A program made the position numbers and the translations under genes. Positions 59,012 through 64,000 of a DNA stretch of 64,000 nt are shown one piece after another. Each line of letters opens with the position of its first letter. Position 1 is the stretch's first letter. Location of the stretch: contig DBFWLO010000015.1 in NCBI GenBank assembly GCA_048465415.1, forward strand, positions 62,001 to 126,000. Direction: 5' to 3'. This DNA is from Scatosoma sp048465415. GTDB lineage: Bacteria; Bacillota; Clostridia; Christensenellales; Borkfalkiaceae. The notes under the pieces were generated by a model that worked only from the letters and a program-made list of their open reading frames with translations, made no database searches and was not told where the DNA came from.

Positions 59012-59898
59012 TTAAAAATATAACGGAAATTTTCTCGACGCTCCCTGCAACTGAACTTCATAATTGTATGGATTTGGTTGCCTGCGGAGATAGTTTGGAG
59101 TTGTTGAAAAATATAAAAGATAAAACAGTTGATTTAATTTTTATAGATCCACCATATAATTTGGGAAAGGATTTTGGGAACAACAAAGATTCTTGGTCAA
59201 CTACAAGTGATTATATTGAGTGGTGTAAAAAATGGATTGATGAATGCTTTAGAATCTTAAAAGACAACGGAACTTTTTATTTTATGACAGCTACACAGTT
59301 TATGTGTTATTTAGATTCCTATGTGCAATCAAAATATAATGTTTTGGGTCGAATAGTTTGGTCTTATGATAGTTCTGGAGTACAATCTAAAAAGAATTTC
59401 GGCTCATTATATGAACCTATTTTAATGACAACAAAATCGACTAAAAGTCAGTATACATTCAACCATCAAGATATTTTGATCAATGCACCAACAGGTTCAA
59501 AAAGAAAACTCATCGATTATAGAAAGACGCCACCTCGACCATATAACGACAAAAAAGTCCCAGGAAATGTCTGGAATTTTAATAGGGTGCGCTTTTTGAT
59601 GGATGAATATGAAAATCACCCAACACAAAAACCCGAAGCATTGTTAGAGCGTATCATTTTGGCATCAAGCAACGAGGGAGATGTTGTGTTGGATGCTTTT
59701 AGCGGTTCTTTTACTACATCTGCCGTTGCGCAACGATTGGGGCGCAAAAGCGTTGGGTTTGACCTAAACGAAGAATACTTCAAAATAGGTCTTAGAAGGC
59801 TTTCTCTTGCTACTGAATATAATGGAGAACCGTTAGTAAAAGTAAAAGTTCGTAAGACAAATAATAAATCTAAAAAAAACCATACAATAGAGGAATAA
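59008..59898 (+). CDS. Type II DNA methyltransferase (amino-methyltransferase, beta class)
   Basis: The 296-residue protein has the catalytic motif DPPY at residues 47-50 (IFIDPPYNLGKDF) before the SAM-binding motif near the C-terminus (VVLDAFSGSFTTSAVAQRLG, with HPTQKPEALLERI just ahead). That order is the beta class of N6-adenine or N4-cytosine methyltransferases. The FSGSF variant of FxGxG is slightly unusual. It protects host DNA from the endonuclease encoded five bases downstream. The recognition sequence cannot be read by eye. Confidence 0.92.
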   Translation: MIKNITEIFSTLPATELHNCMDLVACGDSLELLKNIKDKTVDLIFIDPPYNLGKDFGNNKDSWSTTSDYIEWCKKWIDECFRILKDNGTFYFMTATQFMCYLDSYVQSKYNVLGRIVWSYDSSGVQSKKNFGSLYEPILMTTKSTKSQYTFNHQDILINAPTGSKRKLIDYRKTPPRPYNDKKVPGNVWNFNRVRFLMDEYENHPTQKPEALLERIILASSNEGDVVLDAFSGSFTTSAVAQRLGRKSVGFDLNEEYFKIGLRRLSLATEYNGEPLVKVKVRKTNNKSKKNHTIEE

Positions 59899-59902
59899 TA
59901 TT

Positions 59903-60985
59903 ATGAAACAATTTATCGAAAATATATTAAAAACAGACTATCCCACAAACTATAAACAAATATTTGCTGATTCGGATTTGTTGCAATATCTTGATAAGAA
60001 AACATCTGCAATTAGTGGAAATTCAAAAACGAGAAAAAGTTTGGGTAACATATATGCTATCTATGCGATATTACATTTTTATGTTGATGATTTTTATGAT
60101 CAACCTCAAAAATATAAAGCATTCCGAGGATATGATTATACTAAATTGCTGAATTTTTGTCGTTCTCAATATGGAGGCGAGAAAATACAAAACCACGCTC
60201 TTAATTCTCGGTTGAACTTGGAATTTGATAATAAAGTTGCACGTCCTGAAAACAAAGGAAAATTCATTATCGTACAAGATAATGGAAAATATATGATACA
60301 TATAGATTATATTTACGCTTCGGGGACTGATATATCAAAAACTGTTATAAAAATCATTCAAGAATATGTTCTGTTATTGCGAAAAAAAGATGACGATCTA
60401 ATTGAAAAACTCGAATCTTTATCAAAAGAAACTAACATCACAATCATAAAATCAGCTATCAAATCACTCTTAACAGATGATTCTGAAGCTCGTGTTTTCG
60501 AGATTATTTCTTATGCAATCTTGAAAAATTATTACCAAAACATAAAGATTTATATTGGTTATTCAAGAGAAGAACTTGTCGAAGAATTTTTGACTTTATA
60601 TAAAACGGGGAGAACTAATGCAAATGATGGTGGCATAGATTTTGTTATGCGCCCGATTGGAAGATTTTTTCAAGTTACCGAAGTCGGGAATTATGATAAA
60701 TATTTTTTGGATATAGATAAAGTGTTGCATTTCCCGATTACCTTTGTTATTAAAACACACAAAACTAAAGACACTATCAAAAATGAATTTGATTCCTATA
60801 TTCAGCAACGTTCGGGCGGAATGCAAACCATTGTTGAAAGATACAATAAAGCAATCGAAGAAATCATTACAATAAACGAACTTAAAGAATGGTACGAAGG
60901 TCTTGACGAAAATTCAATTAAAAACATTATGAACGATATTGTTTTGTACTACAAAGTGGAAATGAATTTTTCTGATTTTGAATAA
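59903..60985 (+). CDS. Type II restriction endonuclease (candidate PD-(D/E)xK type)
   Basis: The 360-residue protein directly follows the methyltransferase. The region ARVFEIISYAIL, then NDGGIDFVMRPIGRFFQVTEV has the spacing of a PD-(D/E)xK nuclease (Glu, then Asp in GGID, then QVTE in place of ExK). The N-terminal ~170 residues are helical and lysine-rich. It would cut unmethylated invading DNA. No closer family is recognised, so the specificity is open. Confidence 0.8.
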   Translation: MKQFIENILKTDYPTNYKQIFADSDLLQYLDKKTSAISGNSKTRKSLGNIYAIYAILHFYVDDFYDQPQKYKAFRGYDYTKLLNFCRSQYGGEKIQNHALNSRLNLEFDNKVARPENKGKFIIVQDNGKYMIHIDYIYASGTDISKTVIKIIQEYVLLLRKKDDDLIEKLESLSKETNITIIKSAIKSLLTDDSEARVFEIISYAILKNYYQNIKIYIGYSREELVEEFLTLYKTGRTNANDGGIDFVMRPIGRFFQVTEVGNYDKYFLDIDKVLHFPITFVIKTHKTKDTIKNEFDSYIQQRSGGMQTIVERYNKAIEEIITINELKEWYEGLDENSIKNIMNDIVLYYKVEMNFSDFE

Positions 60986-61010
60986 AATCAAAATCATATC
61001 GTAGGTGAAT

Positions 61011-61661
61011 ATGATTGATGCAAAATATGAATTAATAAATGACGAAAAAGTCATTGTAGAAAAAATCAATTTATTATAAAAAATAGCGAGAGAAGAGCTT
61101 GCTGGCGATACAAGTCTAACTTTTATTGACCTACACATGTGGTCTGCTATAGACAAATCTTTGAAACTGATTGACTCCTTTTTGTTTGCGTTTGAACAAC
61201 AAAATATTACAGTTCTCGCTGCTTTAACGAGAATGCAAATGGACTGTGTTTTAAGGACATATGCAGGAACACTTGTTGCTGATGGCGAGGAGTTTTGCAA
61301 AAAGGTTTTATGTGATAATATTCGAATTAATAGAGTCAAAGATTTGCAAGACAAACAGTTGACGGATAAATATTTGTGTGAGTCTTTAGGAGCAGTATTA
61401 CATCTTCCACTGTATGAGTTGTATCAAAAAGTTTCGGGATATGTTCACCTGTCTTCGAGCAGTTTTCACAACATAACGAAACCCGATGGCGAAAACGGGT
61501 TCACTATGGTGATAAGCAAAAAGAACAGAGATGAGGATTTGGAATCATATAAACGGTTATCTTTAGAATTGGCAAACCATTTCTACTATTTGGGGAAAAT
61601 ACTTGTTACTGTATGTTTACGCTCTTGGATAGAGCAAAAGAAAGCAGAAAATTTGGATTGA
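61011..61661 (+). pseudogene. R-M associated protein interrupted by an in-frame TAA
   Basis: From ATG 61011 the frame reads MIDAKYELINDEKVIVEKIN, then LL, and meets TAA at 61077-61079. It continues in the same frame KIAREELAGDTSLTFIDLHM to 61661. One base change (AAA, GAA or CAA to TAA) accounts for this. The second part alone could be translated from ATG 61137. The protein is helical, with a YVHLSSSSFHN motif like some nucleotidyltransferase- or HEPN-type accessory proteins; this is a guess. It closes the R-M cassette. Confidence 0.65.
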
Positions 61662-61669
61662 GTAATGTG

Positions 61670-61687
61670 TACACCCGCCGTACACCC
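61670..61687. promoter_or_regulatory. Paired TACACCC boxes right of the R-M cassette
   Basis: TACACCC starts at 61670 and 61681, again 11 bases apart, about 130 bases before the second tRNA-Arg-like end. Confidence 0.65.
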
Positions 61688-61813
61688 AGATAGAGTGAAA
61701 CTCTACGAAAATTAGCAAGGAGTACGCACAAAATGGTATCAAAAAGGCACAAACTATGCCCAAAAACGCACAAAACGGGCTATTTTAAGCATTATTTAGG
61801 GCACTTTGAATCG

Positions 61814-61857
61814 CTCCTAAGGGGCCGTTGTGGGTTCGATTCCCGCCGGAAGTACCA
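61814..61857 (+). repeat. tRNA-Arg(CCT)-like 3' half (att remnant 2)
   Basis: CTCCTAAGG through TTGTGGGTTCGATTCCCG to CCA. It shares the anticodon loop and T-arm with 58541-58586 but differs in the acceptor arm, so the two come from different tRNA genes or species. Together they bracket the R-M cassette. Confidence 0.82.
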
Positions 61858-61867
61858 GTGCTTAATA

Positions 61868-61903
61868 AAAAGTTCCTTGAATGTCGTTATTCAAGGAACT
61901 TTT
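61868..61903. terminator. Terminator beside the excisionase remnant
   Basis: AAAAAGTTCCTTGAAT pairs with ATTCAAGGAACTTTTT around a short loop. It corresponds in position to the terminator at 40655 beside the intact excisionase-like gene. Confidence 0.85.
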
Positions 61904-61917
61904 TCTATTTAAAATAG

Positions 61918-62110
61918 CTATTCTTTAATTTTGTAAAAAGAGGAGAGTACTTTTGTTTCTAATTCATCATAAGTTAGTATCCAACGATTTCGATGTTTGA
62001 TTTTGAAAACGCTTTTCGATTGAAAGGCGTTCATTACGACGTTTATCGTAATAGGTAAATAAGGATACTCCGCCTTTAACAGATAGGTGAATTTATCTAA
62101 CGACCGTAAG
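61918..62110 (-). pseudogene. Remnant of the excisionase-like gene
   Basis: The minus strand reads RPRLRSLDKFTYLLKAEYPY, then LPITINVVMNAFQSKSVFKI and HRNRWILTYDELETKVLSSF, ending at TAG 61918. This matches the last repeat of the protein at 40682 (ITTDMVMKAFHSEQVFKIK, WLLNYGELEQAVL). The first two repeats and any integrase are gone; the break is near 62110. Confidence 0.85.
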
Positions 62111-62297
62111 CGCGGCCGTTCAACTGTTTGCAGACAAAATGTAGCCGGTGACGGGAAAAATTCGAGAGAGCAACGATTTAGCGTATGAAGTGTTTTTAGA
62201 CAAGATGTTGGAAAAGGGAACGTCGGTTTTACATATTAATTATTCCGACTTCAGACAAGAAATGGAACGACGTTGGAAAAAAGCGCGGAAAGTATAA
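62107..62297 (+). pseudogene. Remnant of a gene like that at 56090
   Basis: The plus strand reads AVQLFADKM, then after a stop and degraded stretch, IRESNDLAYEVFLDKMLEKG and TSVLHINYSDFRQEMERRWK, ending at TAA 62295-62297. It matches the C-terminal third of the protein at 56090. It is joined directly to the excisionase remnant on the other strand, so a deletion removed everything between the two ends of this sub-element. Confidence 0.85.
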
Positions 62298-62378
62298 ATC
62301 TGGCAGCCGAATAATCAGACGAATAAGAAATCCCCCCTAACAGCATTATCTTTTAGGGGGAGATAAAAAGAGGTAATT

Positions 62379-63279
62379 ATGAGATATTTAACTAAAGAAT
62401 GGTATTACGATATAGTATTTCCCGTCAGTTTAGGGCGTAAGTTAAAAATTAGCAAGTACGCCGAAACCTTTGACGAAAAAAAAGTATAAAGAACTATATA
62501 ACGGAACATTAGAGCAGTTTATAGACGAAGAAAAGGAACGTTTATCCCCTCTTGGGGCGAAGGACATTTCATGGATAAAAGAAGTATTAACGTTTCCGGA
62601 AGCGCCTAAAGAGGGACAGGAGGAACTAAAAAAGATTTTTTTAACAGATGCTGATTTGCAAGGAAAAGAAATACAATTTGATGAAGCGGCGATTAAAAAG
62701 AATTTTGATAATAAGTTAAGTGAAAAAATAGAGATTTCTAAAAAATTTCCGAGGGAGATATTGGACGAAATAGCCGATTTACGAATGTTTTGTTTAGGGT
62801 ATGTGACGGAAAAGGTCAACACCCTTTTGAAAAAGTATTTAGGTTGTAAACAGACTATGAACGAAAATCTAATGCGAATGGCAATTATGCAAACTCAATA
62901 TGCTGAAAAGTCTTTGAGAAAGAAGATACAATTTCATGAGTATATGTTCAAATTAGTTTCCAATATAATGATAAGTGAAAAGAATGTCCATATTCATTTT
63001 TGGGGAATGCCTACACTGATAATACAGGAGGCAGAAATCGTTGAACAGGAAGCCTTAATAAATAAACAGAAAAACTATTTTACAAATTGGGAACAAAGAA
63101 AAGAGGTAGCTTCTACGATATTGGAGGCAATAGAAGTTTTCAAAAACAACGACAAATATGAAGTGCATTGTTTGATGTGTAATCAAAGCAGTGATGGAAA
63201 GCGGCTATTGTGGTATTTCACAGGGAGGGGAACGGATATCGACCAAAACGGCAAAGATTTTCTTTCGTTGAATTGTTAA
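62379..63279 (+). pseudogene. DUF4085-like gene, copy 3, frameshifted in an A8 tract
   Basis: ATG 62379, after AAAGAGG, starts MRYLTKEWYYDIVFPVSLGR and stops after FDEKKV. The family sequence continues one frame over as KYKELYNGTLEQFIDEEKER to 63279. The switch lies in eight A (62476-62483); seven would keep the frame. The full protein would have about 299 residues. It may be a simple pseudogene, a phase-variable gene or a site of transcriptional slippage. The C-terminal beta domain matches copy 2. Confidence 0.75.
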
Positions 63280-63371
63280 AAGTCCAAGGTGAAATTGTGA
63301 GATACTTATAAAAATACATCACAAAAATTTGAAAAGAAATTAAAGAGGTATAAAAATGCGGGGGCAAAAAA

Positions 63372-63490
63372 TACACCCGAAATACACCCTTGACAATTTT
63401 TAGTTTGAAAAGTTTGTTTATTTTGGGTGTATTATATACATAAAATATTCAAAATAGACTAAAATATTCAAAATATCAGCCAAAATATTC
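63372..63490. promoter_or_regulatory. Arm-site repeats left of the right att site
   Basis: TACACCC at 63372 and 63383 (11 bases apart), its complement at 63425, then AAAATATTC at 63442, 63461 and 63482, roughly two helical turns apart. These are likely integrase and excisionase binding sites. Nothing codes in 63280-63522. Confidence 0.68.
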
Positions 63491-63522
63491 AAAAAATACG
63501 TAATTTTTATAAAATTTAACGG

Positions 63523-63567
63523 TTCCCAAGCTGATTCCGGCGAGTTCGACTCTCGTCACCTGCTCCA
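63523..63567 (+). repeat. Right attachment site (attR), tRNA-Gly 3' copy
   Basis: The 45 bases are identical to 40387-40431. Beyond this point the chromosome resumes. Confidence 0.93.
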
Positions 63568-63784
63568 TAATGTGTGCATAAAAAAGATATTTAGCCCTGA
63601 AACCCCGCTGCCAGCGGGGTTTCAGGCGTTTACAGGGGCTGGAAATTGACGTTCAATTTCATAGATGTAAAGTGGTCGTTTCCCGAAACTGACGGGAGTC
63701 GAACTCAACCGTAACCAAATAGAGCACATAGAAAAGAAAAATCTATGTGCTTTTTTTGTTGTCCAAAAACCGCAAGGAGGAGAG
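63568..63784. other. Chromosomal flank after the island
   Basis: No gene is evident. A strong hairpin, CCTGAAACCCCGCTG with its complement, spans 63596-63626 and may be the original tRNA-Gly terminator. The string GACGGGAGTCGAACTCAACC (63691-63710) looks like the complement of a tRNA T-arm, but no acceptor stem was found around it. Confidence 0.5.
63724..63757 (+). terminator. Terminator before the last partial gene
   Basis: GCACATAGA, a 9-base loop and TCTATGTGC are followed by seven T. Confidence 0.88.
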
Positions 63785-64000
63785 ATGAAATCCGAAACAG
63801 ACTTAGAGGAGGTAAAAAGAATTGCTCGTATATTTTTAATGTTTGAAGCGCAAAAAACGGAGTTCTCGCCCATGATAGTGAAGCATCCGTTCACAGATTC
63901 CGGGATCGTCTTTTGCAAAGAAAACGAAAGCATTCTCTTGAAAAATATTTTGACAGATGAGTCGGACGCGGGATATTGGCGGGAGGAAATGTGGGGACAG
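63785..64000 (+). CDS. Partial hypothetical protein running off the window
   Basis: From ATG 63785, with AAGGAGGAGAG in front, the frame is open to the last base, giving at least 72 residues. It begins MKSETDLEEVKRIARIFLMF and continues FTDSGIVFCKENESILLKNI. The opposite-strand frame here is a shadow. No family is recognised from this part. Confidence 0.65.
   Translation, partial: MKSETDLEEVKRIARIFLMFEAQKTEFSPMIVKHPFTDSGIVFCKENESILLKNILTDESDAGYWREEMWGQ

Larger units (their letters stand above)
40387..63567. mobile_element. Composite integrated island at tRNA-Gly
   Basis: The island of about 23 kb lies between perfect 45-base copies of the 3' part of tRNA-Gly (40387-40431 and 63523-63567). 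It is visibly AT-richer than the flanks. It carries an excisionase-like gene, a broken tyrosine integrase, PcfJ/PcfK accessory genes, phage-like repressors and a restriction-modification system. Two further tRNA-like 3' ends inside it, and repeated gene remnants, show it arose by accretion of related elements. No type IV secretion, relaxase or replication gene was found. Confidence 0.92.

Noticed and set aside
40387..63567. A self-transmissible conjugative element
   Set aside because: No relaxase, coupling protein or type IV secretion gene was found between the att sites, and the integrase is broken.
63691..63710. A tRNA on the minus strand in the right flank
   Set aside because: A T-arm-like string is visible, but no acceptor stem, anticodon arm or CCA could be placed around it.

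Overview
The window reads as the chromosome of a spore-forming, Gram-positive Clostridia bacterium, probably a gut member of the Christensenellales-type lineages. The placement is an inference. It rests on sporulation and germination genes (spoIIR, sleB, ypeB), many lipoproteins, sigma-A-like promoters (TTGACA-17-TATAAT), Shine-Dalgarno starts and a G+C-rich backbone. No taxonomic search was possible.

Bases 1-16300 hold the end of a DUF368 gene and comF, then a long same-strand carbohydrate locus. Its genes are a beta-helix GH28/GH49-like lipoprotein, an AraC regulator, a CUT1 sugar ABC transporter (binding protein, a small Ig-like secreted protein, two permeases, no ATPase), a GH106-like lipoprotein, a 999-residue surface protein and a GH36 alpha-galactosidase. 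A cluster of GCAACAT motifs sits upstream.

Bases 16300-40430 are mostly housekeeping: Hsp20; an RsgI-domain lipoprotein next to an ECF sigma/anti-sigma pair; a CpsD/Wzz-type exopolysaccharide control pair; an RlmI-like methyltransferase; mntP behind a yybP-ykoY manganese riboswitch; a ferritin-like protein; rplM-rpsI; a beta-propeller-like lipoprotein; small zinc-ribbon and Asn-rich genes; rubrerythrin; trmL; spoIIR-sleB-ypeB; a Fur/PerR regulator; a 29-residue membrane peptide; leuA; and tRNA-Gly(CCC).

Bases 40387-63567 form an AT-richer integrated island, bounded by a perfect 45-bp copy of the 3' end of tRNA-Gly. It is composite. The left part has an excisionase-like gene, a broken tyrosine integrase, an extremely AT-rich protease/secreted-protein/membrane-protein cassette between 34-bp direct repeats, a minus-strand accessory module (DNA methylase-like, PcfJ, PcfK, MutS-I and many small proteins), twin double-HTH repressors, and a divergent sigma / cysteine protease / membrane-protein operon followed by DUF4085 genes. 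A type II restriction-modification cassette comes next, flanked by two different tRNA-Arg-like 3' halves. A third, deleted relative of the first element follows. Each junction carries a pair of TACACCC boxes exactly 11 bp apart, likely integrase arm sites. No conjugation apparatus and no intact integrase are present, so the island looks like a decayed accretion of integrative elements.

The strongest candidates for something undescribed are two long hairpins at 50805-50999 and 52265-52515. They have diverged in sequence but keep pairing by compensatory changes, share two identical internal-loop strings, and each lies just upstream of a small island gene. Next in interest are the 34-bp-repeat protease cassette, the sigma / cysteine-protease / membrane-protein operon and the spoIIR leader.
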